A DNA stretch of 64,000 bases. It comes from Blasia pusilla. Taxonomy: Eukaryota; Marchantiophyta; Marchantiopsida; Blasiales. Location: contig CM114272.1 of the NCBI GenBank assembly GCA_050084515.1, forward strand, positions 47,740,001 through 47,804,000, read 5' to 3'. Under the pieces are notes generated by a model, which did not search any database, had not been told where the DNA came from, and worked only from the letters and a program-made list of their open reading frames with translations. This document shows positions 34,601 to 47,326 of the stretch, in pieces (within the stretch, counting starts at the first letter, position 1; each line of letters begins with the position of its first letter). Made by a program: the position numbers and the translations under genes.

Positions 34601-37600
34601 TTGTGGGGTGAGTTAAATTTGACTTGGTTCTCTTTTGTTGGCCCAGGAATGAAGCTCCTGCCTCTCCACCTGCTCATGTCCCAAGAAAGAGGAAGCGCAG
34701 AGAGAATAAGAAGCTTTGCCCAGAGAATCTAGTCGAAGAGTCTGCAAAGAAAAGAGTAAATACAGGTTTGCGGTTGAAAGATGCAGCAAGAAAGACTCCT
34801 GTATCTCATAACACCGAGGCATATGGGGGCCCATCGGCAGAATACAGGAACCCTGTTCTGTCCACAGCACAGAAACCAAAGAAGAGGCTGAAGCCAGTGC
34901 AGGATGGAAGGGCCAAGAGTGCTGAGCTGGTTCCAGCTGTCAATTTTGATAATTGTAGTAAGGAAGTCCTGAAAGTCACTGGCAAGACTGAGGACAGCAA
35001 GAGAGATCTGACCAGTAAGAGTCAAATGACCATAGTTGAGCTGTCTGATGACGAAAATGATCAAATTGAGGTAACTAGACAAAATGTTGACATGGAGCAA
35101 AGAAATTTTGACCTACCGAAGAAGCAGACCCCAAGGCAACCTGAAATTGAGGCTTCTGGTGATGAGAGACGTAACTCAAACAAACTAATGAAGGCTTCAG
35201 ATGAAAGGCATGCCCGAGATGTGCTGAAGGAGACCAGAAGTCCAGTAGCTTTGTCCAAGGCAAGAAAGACTCAACAGCAAAGCAGGGATGATGAAACAAG
35301 GGACAGAGAGATGTCTGGCAGAACTCCACCAAAAGTGGTGCATGCTTTCCCCTTTCACTCCTTGTTGAATAACTTGTGGATATTTGCGATGGGCTGCACA
35401 ACATACTTTGATTGTGTTCCCCTCAAAGTGTTTGATTTTACAAAAAATCAGAGACGTTGGCTTTTTTGGGCCCTGGAATTTGTTGCCCTTGGATGTCCCC
35501 ATGTTGCTAGTTGGCAAGAGTTGTAGACTCATTTCCGACCATGGTTTTTTGTTTGCTGTTATGTTTAGGGTCAAGTTGTTTCTCAACGAGATCTTTGCTT
35601 CTGATACCTTGTGTGTTACTATCTGTTGTCTTGAAAACAGATGTCATCGCCAGGTCCCAAGGAGGTTAGCCCTGGGAAGCGTGCAGGGTGGCCAAAGGGC
35701 ACAGTTCTGGAGAGAGCAATCCATGACCTGGAGAAGGGTGTTGCTGAATGTAGGTGTCTACTTGCCATATCTTTCTTTTCTAGGCAAACTCGTCTAGGTA
35801 GACAGAAAAGCTCAGAAATCTCTTGGAAGAGATCAAGATCTTCAATGATATTCTCCTTGATCATATGAGTCAAACTGTACACATGGAAAGGAATTCATCT
35901 TCTTTTAGAATGTATCAATTGGTGTTGATGGTGGTCCCTGATATCTCTATGGCTTTCTGGCAATCCCTGTGGTGAAAACTCTGCTTATAGTGTCGTTGAG
36001 ACACTGAGAATGAAAGTTGTCACTGTAGTCATCGAATCAGATTATTTTTAAAGAGGTACAGATTCACCATTATCTCCACACGCTTCCTGTCTTAAACTCA
36101 TTGGGGGAGCTGGAACTTCAATGATCTGTGATAACCAGCATTTCCATTTCGAGGAGATAAAGAAGAGAAGCAACGAGCAATTGCTTTAGCAGAAGCACAA
36201 GGAGGGAAAAGCAAGAGAATGCCAAGAGACGTCAAGCAGAAACTTGCCAAGGTTGCAAGACTAGCGGTATGTAACATGGTTGTAAAACTTTTCATAGCCT
36301 GTCGTATCATTTTGTATCACATGATCTGCATGCCTTTTTAAAAACTGGCTTGGCATCTTAAGCTTGTAGTCATAATGAACTGCACAAATTGCCTTATGTG
36401 AGATTCAAAGTTTCTCATCCAAACTTGTTATTTCCTGAAGTTCTTTCGTAACTGGGATCAGAGAGATTAAATAGTCCGTTTTGAATTTTGTGAATATTGT
36501 GAGCAATAGGTAGAGGAAGGTAGCAGAGGATAAGAACTGACTGTATAATGGGGTCCCACAACTAAGTCAAGTGGATTTGTTTCATGATTACAATCTCAGT
36601 TAAAATACGTCTAAATTCTCACCATAGGGTCTATGTGGTCTTTAGGTAGTTCCCACTTGAGGTGAGAGTAGTTATTTCTCTTTGAGTTTATCCCAGAACT
36701 GCTACTTACCCACATACTCCATGGCACTTTTAATGCTTAGGTGAATGAAAGGAAATGTCTTGAGCTAGGAGCTGACATCAAGGAGTGATTCCCGTGCTTA
36801 AATATTTTTGTCCTGATTGACTGAAACAGGCAAGACAGGGTAAAATCCCAGATGAACTCATTGATCGGTTAATGACAATCTTAGGCCATGTTATGCGTCT
36901 CAGGACACTGAAGGTGAGGGCCAGGCTTGTGTTTGAAGCTTGCTAGAGTGTAATTGATTGAATGTTGCATGTGTAACACCCAACTCTATCATAAGGCCTT
37001 GTTTATTTAAACTTCTATGGTGACATCTTTCTTATATCTAGTAAAGCCAGCGCCATTTGAATTTTGTATTTCTTCCTCCAGTCAAGTTAACGGTCTTCAT
37101 CCTCTTGGAAATATAAATCTTAGAAGTACACATCTTACACATCAGGTTCCGGGTTAAGTTAAAAAACTGGATCTGGGAAAGAACCCCAAGTTATGCAAAT
37201 TTTACTTTGTGTGAATGAGATCTCATTCTCGTCCAATGTGGACATGTAGATTTCTAGGATTGATGATGTGTATGTAGATTAGGTCGAATAAGTTCTTTTG
37301 GAGTAAGCTGCAGTGTGGGATGGTACCCTGGTACAATCTTTATAGGGATTATCGGGAACTATGGAAACGCGATTCCTTTTTTTCTACTTTTGCTTGTTCA
37401 CCTGGACTCCTGTATGCCTGTCACTTGGATTTATGGGGAGAAGGCTTTGTGTACAAATTTACTGAAAGGGACCTACTTGTTAGTGGTATAGATGCTATGA
37501 TTTTGACTCTAATGTCAGGGTAAGGGCTTACCAAATAGAGGTGTGCAAGCACTACTACGACTGATTCTGCGAAATACTATTCTTCCCAGAGAAATTTAAA

Positions 37601-40600
37601 GTCTATGGTCGAATTGGGAGTGACCGCAAAGCTGGAGAAGGATGTCAGGCTGTTAAGTATGAAGCGTGAGGTTACTGAGCTGGTGAAGACCAGAGTTTCC
37701 ACAATGCAGTCAACAGTAAGTATAACAGAGTGGGAACTGCCTCCTCATATTATCACTTTTATATTTGTGGCCAATGTCTGAACTGTGCTCGTGGGAACTT
37801 ACCTGTGGCATGGGAATTCATCAAAACATGGGATTTCAGGGGAAAAAAATTGTAACCGCCCTCTTTTAACTCCTGTATTTAGGTCAGATTAGAGGTACTA
37901 AAGTTCATTGCCCTTGTATTCATTTCTGTACTCCACGCCTCTTACCAGGAAAGTGATCAGCATGATGGCTCTTCTGATGATTTTCAAACAGCTCCGGGTA
38001 CTAGTGACAGGGGCTCCATTAATGGGCGTTACAAGTGGGATCAGGCCACTGAAGATCGTATATGTGATCTTTACGACCAATATGTTGAGGTTGTTTATCT
38101 TTGTTTTCTATCAACTTGAAACCTATACAAACTTTCTATCTGATGGCTCTTCAACATCAGATAGGCCCAGAGATGTCTGAGTAATTTGAATTAGCAGGTG
38201 TATTGTGCTGATCATTTCTACTTTCAGTAAAGAAAGTGAATTTTTTTTAGGGTATTATTAGGGCGTACTTTACATCAGGGGTTTGCAATCAGGTAGAGCT
38301 GGAAAGATGTGGGGCTTGACGGGAATGTTGTGAATTGCAGGGAATGGATGAGCACAAAGGACCGCAGATCAGGAAGTTGTACCTTGAGGTTTGCTCTAAT
38401 TAACACCCTCAGCACCAGCTGTCATGAAGTGACTCTACTGAATACAGAGTGTTCTCGTTTTTCTGATTTAGGGTTTAGGACAAGACACACCAGAGGATTT
38501 GTCTGAATGAAGATTCCAATACCAAGGAATGGTTATGTTGCAGGGAATGAATTGTGAGAAACTTTGGTTATCAAGTTGATCTCAATACTGGGGAATGGTT
38601 CTGCTTGAGTTGGTTGGAGTGGATTGAGAGAGTATTTGGTAATCAAGAAGACATGAAAGAGGGTGAAAGAATTCTGTGAATTGAATTAAACAACGACCAA
38701 TGCTGTTGTCTCAGCTATCGAACAGCATTGCAATTTAAATATTTGAAATGTCAAGTCTAAGTGTGTATCAGGTATTGTGATCAGGGAGGTGTTTCACATG
38801 GTTTATCATGATAACCTTTGCTCCTCTTTTGCAGTTGGCTGAGCTTTGGCCAGATGGTTGGATGGACAATCATGGTATTAAGGGTGCTGTATTTCGTGCA
38901 AAGGAACGGAAGAAAAAGCAAATCAAAATGAAGGTAATGAAAGTCCATCCTCTTGTAATTAGAATGCCTCTGTACTTTTTTCCTTATGTTCCTATCATGC
39001 TCTTTGTCAAGAAACCCTGAGTTTTGCTACGTGATGCAGCAGTTACCATGGAAGCCGACTCTTTGAAAATATAGTTTCACACAAACCCGTCCATGTACAA
39101 TAGAGGATGTTATGAAAGAATCTAAAAGGAACGAGTACAAGCTTAAATCATGTGTAACAGAGCTATCCAGTATAAAGGTAATCTTGTGCCAGTACCCTGC
39201 AGTATTGTTCATCAAAACTACTCATCTAATATTTCAACAATAGCCATCTTATTGAACATGCTTCATGATTAGGAATATGCCCTTGTTCCTGAATTGATTT
39301 TGTGGAGGGTCGAGGTCTTTAATCAATCACAACATTTCAACAACTCAACATTGTCACAAGCAGGTGAGCCCTGAGGTGAGAATAGAGGAAGCCGTGGACG
39401 CCACAGAGAATGAAAGCAGGAAAGGGGCACAAGCTCTTTTGCCTAGTGGAAACTGGTGTACTAACTCTCTATCGATATTCCATTATGTTAATGGTACAAC
39501 TAGAAGAACACCTTGAACCCACTTGGTGGGACAAAAAATAAAATTTTATTGTATTCCATGGTGTCAACTTCCACTAGTCATAAATGGATCCATGAAATTG
39601 CTTTTGCTAATGAAATAGGAAAGTCACTTTGTCCTCTGGGTTTTGGCAGATGTATGAGCTGAAATTAGCCTCTTCTTTGGGATTTTCTAATGGCTGTGAG
39701 TGGCTTGCCATGTGTAGGGGATCTAGGTGCCTACTGGCAATTTGTAGTGGCATGTATCCAGATAGTAGCATTTTTCTCATCTCATCCCACTGGTTTCATG
39801 GTCGTTTTTCCAGATGGGAGAGGAAAAGAGAAGGAGAAAGGCTGCTTTGATGAATGATAAGCATAATGTGGAATCTGCGTATGAGAGGCTGACACCACCA
39901 AACTCAGCCACAACTTATGGGCCACTCTCTCTCAAAGCTGTACCTCCCAGCAAGGAGAAACTAACTATCAAATCGAGTAAGCAGCGTGTGCATGAGTCAA
40001 GTAAACGTGTGGATGAGGGAAATAGGCGTGTAGATGAGGCACAAGTAAGACATGTGGAAGAGGCAAGAAAGCTTGTGATGGAGGAAAAAAGGCGTGGACT
40101 GGAGTTGGCAAGTAAGCGTGTAGATGATCATGCCATTAAAAGAGAAAATGGTTACGTACCTAACCTAGCCAAGGAAAAACAAAAGTTGAGGCTGGATGAT
40201 GGGTTGAAGGTGATGAGAAGAAATGAGGATGGACTCGAGGTTAAAAGAAAGCTCCCCCGAAAGAGATTTGAAGGGAAAATCATTGATGCGTCAGCACGCA
40301 AGAGACCTAAAAAGGAGACAATAGAAAATGATAGTGTAGAAACTTTGAGAAGTCCGAACTACACACATCTCAATACACCTCTCTTGAAAGTAAAGAGGAA
40401 GAAACTGAGACCTACTTCAGATGGCAAGCCTTACCCCTCATTGAGGATCAGTCCCTCCCCAGTAGCAATATCGACTAAGGCGGATAGATATTTAGGTTCC
40501 TCTCATTCTTCAATTAACAGGTCTAGTGGTATTTCTGCTGCAAGAGTTGGAGAGTCAGAACGGCCTAAAGATGTGGCCAGATGGCCTACTGAAGCATCCC

Positions 40601-40617
40601 GCCTTCTCAAGGAGTGA
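31642..40617 (+). CDS. UBN: ubinuclein (HIRA complex, UBN1/2 family)
   Basis: Ubinuclein binds histone H3.3 within the HIRA chaperone complex. Exons: 31642-32055, 32685-32789, 32955-33044, 33291-33367, 34647-35334, 35641-35749, 36139-36266, 36830-36913, 37590-37715, 37949-38089, 38341-38388, 38835-38933, probably 39106-39177, and 39814-40617; about 994 aa. FHVELKEGE and VSWKKLLKDA in exon 1 and the Hpc2-related domain over exons 2-4 (VIEKIERLY, YDTEDDFIDD, HTGFFVNRGKLEK; residues about 160-229) identify it. The ubinuclein middle domain follows in exons 6-12 (PKGTVLERAIHDLEKGVAE, VKQKLAKVARLA, LGHVMRLRTLK, ICDLYDQYVE, ELAELWPDGWMDNHGIK). The C-terminus is basic with KRVDE-type repeats. The exon 5 donor (35335 or 35338) and the 39106-39177 exon are uncertain. 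Another small exon near 39364 is possible. Confidence 0.93.
33400..33735 (+). pseudogene. decayed coding fragment inside ubinuclein intron 4
   Basis: The 1.28-kb intron contains a coding-looking stretch not needed for ubinuclein. It runs from about 33400 (IMDDVGRISLF, then ELEFQLTSDLLAPLRNELE) to about 33616. A frame change leads to ESKDEEKEKSDCNEDD, a TAG, then VAPPPPPSERP and a TAG at 33726. Amino-acid composition looks real rather than random. Origin unrecognised; it could be a captured gene piece or a lost alternative exon set. Confidence 0.35.
39985..40130 (+). repeat. coding repeats of the KRVDE type in the ubinuclein C-terminus
   Basis: The sequence encodes VHESSKRVDEGNRRVDEAQV and later LASKRVDDH. 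Near-identical phrases such as 'aaacgtgtggatgag', 'aggcgtgtagatgag' and 'aagcgtgtagatgat' recur at 7-8 residue or longer spacing. Likely a charged helical region. Confidence 0.7.
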
Positions 40618-42700
40618 AGTGAAGAGTATTCACAATTGGGCCCTCTTTCTTTCTTCTTTCTTTCTTTCTTTAAAATTTGCACCCACTCTCCCTTTCAGTC
40701 GAACTTCACATATGGCACCAGAGGGTAGTCCCATGTTCGGGCTGTGGTGAAAGGACTATGCCAGGCCATTGTCTGCAGGAGTCTGAGTACAGTCCCACTC
40801 GCCTTTTTCCTTCTTGTTCATGATTGTATTGGATAATAGACCACCGGCATTCAAGGCCATTTGAGTAGAATGAAATGCACTCATGAGGTTGTCTGTCTAT
40901 TCAGTCATCACAAATCACCCCACATGTATTGTCAACTAGGACAATGAAAGTTGGATGTTGTTTGAGTGCATGCATGAGGGTCATGAACCAGTCTAATGTT
41001 GTACTGGGGAACAAATTGTTAGTTTTGTAGTTGAAAGAATCAAATAAGGATCTGTCCCATATACAGAAGGCTTTCTATTACATTTGGGATAGGAGAAAAA
41101 TGTCGCGCATTTCTCACATTTTTCTGATTAGTTCCTCTTCTCATACCAGGTGCAGTCCTTCCTTCGCAGTGGACCTCATTAAGCTTAAAGATCTAGAAAT
41201 GAATGTTGGGGATTCTGCTTCATTCTTTACAACGGGGTCTGCTGCTCAATATCCATGCTATCATACCCATCGTGGGTGCTCTCAACAGGTTTACCTGCAA
41301 CAGCCAGAAATATTGGATACTTCTCTGTTCAATAAAGTGGCTTGGAAGTTTTTGGGGTTGAAGTTTGTGGACTAGATAGGAAGGATGTACTTGCATCAGA
41401 TGACTTGGACTGACGGTTAAGATTGAAGTTGCAAGCAAGTTCTGGATTTTAGTGTCTGCTCAGTGGTGATAAAGTGAGCTTGTGACATTTTCCAGGCCAG
41501 CTTGCTAGAGTAAATAGTAAGAGTTTGTATCATAATCTGTTCTGAATTGTTCAGTCTCATGTATTTGAATCAGTGGTGGGTCTGATTGTCATCCCAAATA
41601 CACTCAAGTCAGTCGCCATGGCAGTAGGTTTTTGGTAGGGCTTCTTATGCTATCTCGTGTTCCTTTAGCGGTCATGGTTGGAGTTTTGGAGTTCATGTGG
41701 CTGGGAAGATTACGTGGTATATTCTGATGCCTTCGATAGAGACATGGTCGACTCTTCTTGGCATGATCACTTTCCGACCACCATGACCCCCGGTGATCAC
41801 AACTCTTTATCTGTATCCGGAATAGTTTCAGGCTTCAATTGTAGAGACTTAAAAGTAGTCCTCAATCCCTTCTCATCAAATCTATGTTTTGGTCCTTCTG
41901 CTGTCTAAGGACAAATCAATTGTAGACTTTCATCTGGGTAGGGCTGCCCCTGTTTTATCCCAGTTCAAGATTAAAGCAGTGCCTCCGTGGAATAAGCTGG
42001 ATTGAACCATCCTGCCATCAAAGTTTCAGTCTTAACACCATCAATATGTTTGAAGTAAAACACCAAATGTCAGGCCCCCTCCTCTAATGGCCCTTCATGC
42101 GGTGTGCAAGAACTTGGTTGTTATCGCGGAGTAGGCATGTGCATTCTTCATCAGAATCTTGTTGCTTATACTAGGGCCTCATCATTTTAAGCACAGGTAA
42201 TGGTTTTAAGCTTACTCGAGTCTCCTTGAACCAAAGTGCTCTCGATAACTTGAGCACTTCGGTTCACTTGATCAAATTAGAGCTGCATCCCTCGGGGTCA
42301 CTGTCACAACATACAGAAGGCCAAAGCTTCTTTCGGAGTGAAGCCATTCCTTCGTCACGAGTTTGGCCACGAGTGTCCAAACTTGACCATGGAAGTGTAA
42401 CCTTTCGGAAAGGGAAACAGTTCATCACCATTATGGAAGTCTTTCACCACGTTTCCATGTTCTGAGGAAGAGGTTATCCACACCCATAAGAAGTACGAGC
42501 AGGCCGTACGAGGTTTGCTATGATGACCGTTAATCCCAATCAATGACCAGTCAGAAATTTATGTGTCCATAAGAATTTCATCTATCTGTGGGAAGCGTCA
42601 TGTGGTGTGTTATACTTTACACAAGGAGTGAGGAGCGCCGGCTGAAAGAGATGAACTCTTGGATAGTAATCTGAAGCTCCCAGTCACGTCGGTTTATACC
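40618..42700 (+). other. ubinuclein 3' untranslated region and flank
   Basis: No recognisable protein. A TTTC microsatellite lies near 40645-40672. AATAAA at 41331-41336 is a candidate poly(A) signal. Beyond about 41500 the sequence is unremarkable. Confidence 0.45.
41331..41336 (+). terminator. candidate poly(A) signal of ubinuclein
   Basis: AATAAA about 710 bp after the stop codon. Candidate only. Confidence 0.3.
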
Positions 42701-45440
42701 TTTCCCGTCAGTTGGCGAGGTCAGGGATGGAAGTTCGTCATTTTACTTTCAGTTGAAAGCGCTTTTTAATTAAAATGTGTCTAAAAAAATGAAGTGTACA
42801 TGGGAGACCCATTTTTAAGAAATATCAGGGATTCATTAAACTATAACAAACATGAAAATGTTTGATCTCGTGTAATGATCTCCTGATAATATTCCCTTTA
42901 CCTATGATTTCTAAACGTATTTGGAGGCAGTAGAGAGCTAAATCTTCTACCATATCATATCTTCGTCACAAATGTTATTACTTTTTGGTCACTTACCATT
43001 TATGAGGGGAGAATTTTGTCCATCCATATGATAGACAAGAGTCCGCACACTTGTCCATGTAAGTGTGCAACCTTGATGATTAGTGGTTTGTCCCTTCAAA
43101 AGGTTGCAAAATTCTCAAGCTATAAAATAAATAAATTTCCAACACTATCGCCATATTAGTCATGATTAACCCATGCTACTTCCGATGATTCATGATCTTC
43201 CAAAATGACCCATATATGTTGTGTCTACACTCTCTCTTATACGCTGATCGCATTTTTCATTCACTTCATGGATGACTCCTTATATTATATGGGGACCTGA
43301 CTTGGTTTTGACAAACATTAGATGGGCCCAAATTGGTTTTTGGGAGAACTATTGAGAATTTTCTTACATCATAGATTAAAAACCACTTGAAATTTGCAAT
43401 GGTTCTACACACTAGTGATTTGGAAGGCATAGAGGGAGCATTTTATTTATGAGGTCGTCATTCTAGAGGGGAAGGAGATAGAGAGATTTCTTTCAGAATG
43501 AGATGGGAAAGAAGTGGAGTTTAAATAGGGAAGGGCTCTTTTTCTATTCCCATACTAGGAAAATGGAAATAGAAAAATGAAAAAGATTGAGATACTTTCC
43601 AAATAAAAGAGATGGATGTGAAGGTTTACTTCCATGGTTATTGGGATATTTTCATTTGCTACTAGACAGGGCAGTCATACACTCAAATCTGACTAACGTG
43701 TCATTCATAGCAAATGAAAATATAGAAATTAAATTAGGAAACATGTATTTTTCTAAGCTCTGACTGCCCCTTTATAGAATTATTTCCTAATTTTCTTTTC
43801 TTATTTTGAGCTTTAAGTAGGAGAGTAATTCTTTCTTTTTTTGTTTTGGAGTGGTGGTGGATCAGCCGTCCAAACCGGCCGGTAACCTGAGGCCAGATCG
43901 ACCACTTCAGCGTTTGCGCCGATCAGGCGTGATCAACACGTGTAATTATATGCCAAGTGGCTGCGCCCGATTGCTATTGTGGGATACTACCAATCATAGC
44001 GTCTCTGGTTGACCTCCAGGTGGCCAGGCCTCCACCCCAATGCGAAGTCTATGCTGATGTGGTGCTGTCACTTCTCTAAACGTTGTGATATGCAGACGAC
44101 CCTGCCGGTGACACGACGCTTCATGCCAGGTGTCCAGTTTTGATTCATCATTCGGGGAATATATAATCAAAAAAGAATTCTCTCCTTTCCTCTCATTTTT
44201 ATTAAAGTAACATTACACTCTCATCTTTTCTACTGATTTCCTCACACCAGAATTTCGAGGAATTTTTTCGCACGTAAAATGTTTGGAGAAGTGTTAGAAT
44301 TACTTCAATTTTACTAAAAAAATAAGTAAATTTGACATAAAGTTGAAAAAACAAACAAACACACACTTTTGATTTAAATTAGTTGAAAAGAAATATGTCT
44401 AACAGAAACGTGCCGTGTCTTTTGGTTGTGCAAGACTTTCACATGTATCTTATATGACATGTGTGAAATGATGGCCGTATCCGTATTGAAATTTACCCAT
44501 CTCCGGAAACTTCTAAAACTTACCTTTTTATTTCACGTGCCCGAAGATTGGCTCTAAAATGGACTTTCTTTATCCTTGAGTAATATTGATTCGTCTTTCT
44601 CTCATTACATCTATACCATTTAAATTTATTTTTTCAGTTTTAAATGGGTTTCGAAAATATCTATCTTATGAATAAGATTTATAGTTCCAAATCTATATTA
44701 TTAAAAGATCATTATAAAAACTAATCAAAGAAAGCACAAGACATCACTCAAAGAGTCTTTGATTTAAATCGAGCACTAGTAAAGTCATATTGGTAACGAG
44801 TGAGCAAACCTCTTTTAAGGTCAATGATGATTAGGAATAGGCTAAGAATTGTGACCAACGATTCTTTAACATAACAATTTGAAGCTTTGTTAAGCACTAG
44901 ATGTACAGGAGTGAAGAGACTAATCATGTCGTAGATAAATATAAAATTGATTTCTTGTTGCACGTAATATAATAAATATTTTCTTACTACCCAATTATTA
45001 CATATCAAATATATAAATATTTACAAATCATTATTTGTGGATTATTTTTTTCCCTAAGGATGAATGTAAAATCCATACGAAACGCTAAATCTAAGGGCAC
45101 ACTGGTTCATACGTCCTCACTAATAAATTAAATGTATGAAAATAAGATATGGAAGGATTGGGACCTTCTCTTGAATGGACATAAGCTCAGAATTAAATCT
45201 TTGAAGATTCCCCTTATAAAGCCCTTGGAAGCTCACTATTGGAATTGACCCTAGTATCATCTTAAACTCGAAAATGCCATCCCTTGATATGGCATTTTGG
45301 TTTACTATGCTATGCCTTGGACTCTGTTATGCTCTCTCGGTCTAGTTTCTCTTCCCCATTCAACCTCCACACTTTCTTCTCCAAATTAAAGAGCCTCCAA
45401 TAACACCTTTATTTCCATTCATACTTGTAAGACTGGTTAC
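42700..45440. other. AT-rich intergenic DNA, no gene seen
   Basis: Long stretch with no supported gene. A GC-richer island at about 43850-44160 stands out from its AT-rich surroundings but has no open frame or repeat that I can name; it may be an inserted fragment. Confidence 0.55.
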
Positions 45441-45446
45441 ATGAGT

Positions 45447-45489
45447 GGCCTTGGACTTCTAATGGGAAATCCATTAGAAGTCCAAGGCC
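45447..45489. repeat. perfect 19-bp hairpin followed by a T run
   Basis: GGCCTTGGACTTCTAATGG (45447-45465) pairs perfectly with 45471-45489 around the loop GAAAT, followed within one base by TTTTTTTT. It resembles a foldback element or the end of a Pol III-type transcript, but no transcription unit is evident beside it. Confidence 0.85.
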
Positions 45490-45499
45490 TTTTTTTTAT

Positions 45500-46540
45500 T
45501 CATGTCTAGTATTCCTTTGTGGAAGGCGTAAATTTTTTTTGGTATTACTATACAATGAATGATCATTTTGATCATTTCATTCTCTTTGTCCTAAACATTA
45601 GTCTCATGCTCATTTGGGACAACTTAGACATAGTTCTCCTCCTATGGATCAAGAAATATGTTTTTGAGCCTTCAAATGGCATCTTACTTGTAGTCTATAT
45701 TATCATTGGAGAGGGCCTTCTTGATTTGCAAATACCTCTATGCTTGACATACGGCAACTAGGTGGCAAGAAAATGTTTCTTATTCTACGGACGACAAGAA
45801 ATTGTGTGCAACATGATTGATTTTTACACTTCCGTGCATGGCACAAGTTGCACAATAGTAAATCTAATTCCAACCTCTCTCAGACAACACAAGATTGGCC
45901 CATTTTATCCTGAGCCCGGGCTAGATGTGACTTTGACTTTCTCTTCATCCCTCCTCCCTCCACTTCAGGCCGGGTCCCATACTTTCCATAAAGGTTGCGA
46001 ATTTCTCTGCGCCCAAAACTTTTGAATACAGAAATGACCCGGCCAGCTGGTAACCGACAGTAATTATGAACAACCCCTTGTTTTTGCTAATTATTTTGTA
46101 GCAAATTGCTTTGGATGGCCGTCCATGGGATCCCAATGGAGGGGGGACACCCAAGTCTCCATGAATAAATAGAAAAGATGGGTTCCCTTTAAAGACAGAA
46201 GACAACAAACACATCGAAAGGCAACACACATGTGTTGCTGTCCATGGCAAAGTGCTGCCACGCCAGCGCCCGTAGTGAGAGAGCGCGGGGCAGCTGTAAA
46301 TAAGAAATATAAAGAGAGAATAGAAAGTGGGATGGAAAACCCATCCACATACAAAAGGCCCCGAAGAGACAGAAGAAGGGACTCCGAAGGGAGGCTCCGC
46401 GGGCGGGAGAAGATGGATGACGAGCCCATTCATGACCCGCGATCTTCCACACGCCATTCCAACTTGTCTGGATCCCTTCCTCGCAGAGGAAAGGGCTTCC
46501 TGACTTTGAGCCCGCGATGTTGCAGCAAACTGACAATTGG
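45500..46540. other. intergenic DNA rising in GC content
   Basis: A long minus-strand open stretch (46754-45945) overlaps this segment but its right part is made by the minisatellite and the rest resembles nothing known, so I do not call a gene. Confidence 0.45.
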
Positions 46541-46567
46541 CAGAGACGGACGGATGGATGGATGGAG

Positions 46568-46810
46568 GCACGCACCTGTACCGCGGTTCTTCCCGCAAGA
46601 GATGGAGAGCATCGCCTTCAGCGCAATTCTTCCGGGAAGAGATGGAGACGGTCGTCACCTTTACCGCTACGCTCGCGGGCAGACAGAGACGGAGACATGC
46701 TCCTTCGCCGCAATCCTTCCGGGCAGACAGAGATGGGGACACGCACCTTTGCACAAAGTTCCCGGGCAGACCTTCGGGCAGAGGCGGAGAGACGCTCGCA
46801 CCTCTTGCAC
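46568..46810. repeat. minisatellite, about 5-6 copies of a ~44-bp unit
   Basis: Units run roughly 'acgcacctt-taccgcaattcttccgggcagacagagatggagac' with substitutions and small indels, with starts near 46569, 46609, 46653, 46697 and 46741. It keeps frames open on both strands, which explains several long open stretches of low-complexity translation here. Confidence 0.8.
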
Positions 46811-47194
46811 CTTCTCAACGCCATGATGGATCCCAAGAGAAAGCTGTACATGTTCGGGCGTCGGAGGCAGAGGGGAAGAACACAAGAAGGAGAGCACACG
46901 ATGAGAATCGGATGAGCGAGAGACAAAAAAAAACGAGCGAATGTCTTAAATTTCTTCGTAGGAGTGTACAGCATATGCACATAAAATTTTCGCTGTCTGG
47001 TAATGTACAATAAAATTTCTAAAATTTCCGAGGCTATTGCTCGGATGAAGACCAATTTGTTTCACACCACCGCAGGACTATGACACACTCTTCAATTGGC
47101 CATGAGAAGGCTGAAAGAATCTAGTACCGGAGCTTTCTATAGTATTACTACCTTTTCACAAACTTTTCCATATCGTCGCGTGTAGGACTATCTA

Positions 47195-47215
47195 TCGATC
47201 TATCTGTCTATCTGC
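47195..47215. repeat. imperfect (CTAT)n microsatellite
   Basis: Five tetranucleotide units with changes, just downstream of the REVEILLE gene. Confidence 0.7.
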
Positions 47216-47326
47216 ACACGCCTTGTTTCAGCGGGGATCAGAATCCTGCCCGAAGTGAGCGGCGAGTGTAGGACTACAAGTACAATGTGAAAGAAAGGCA
47301 AAACCAAGGATCGTGAATAGTATCTG

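Noticed and set aside
39364-39460. Possible extra ubinuclein exon (starts VSPEVRIEEAVDATE)
   Set aside because: Open and well-composed after a CAG acceptor, but no donor gives the right phase for the last exon, so it was left out of the gene model.
45945-46754. 269-codon open frame on the minus strand
   Set aside because: Its N-terminal third is the minisatellite translated, the rest lacks any domain or splice context, and other frames are also open here.
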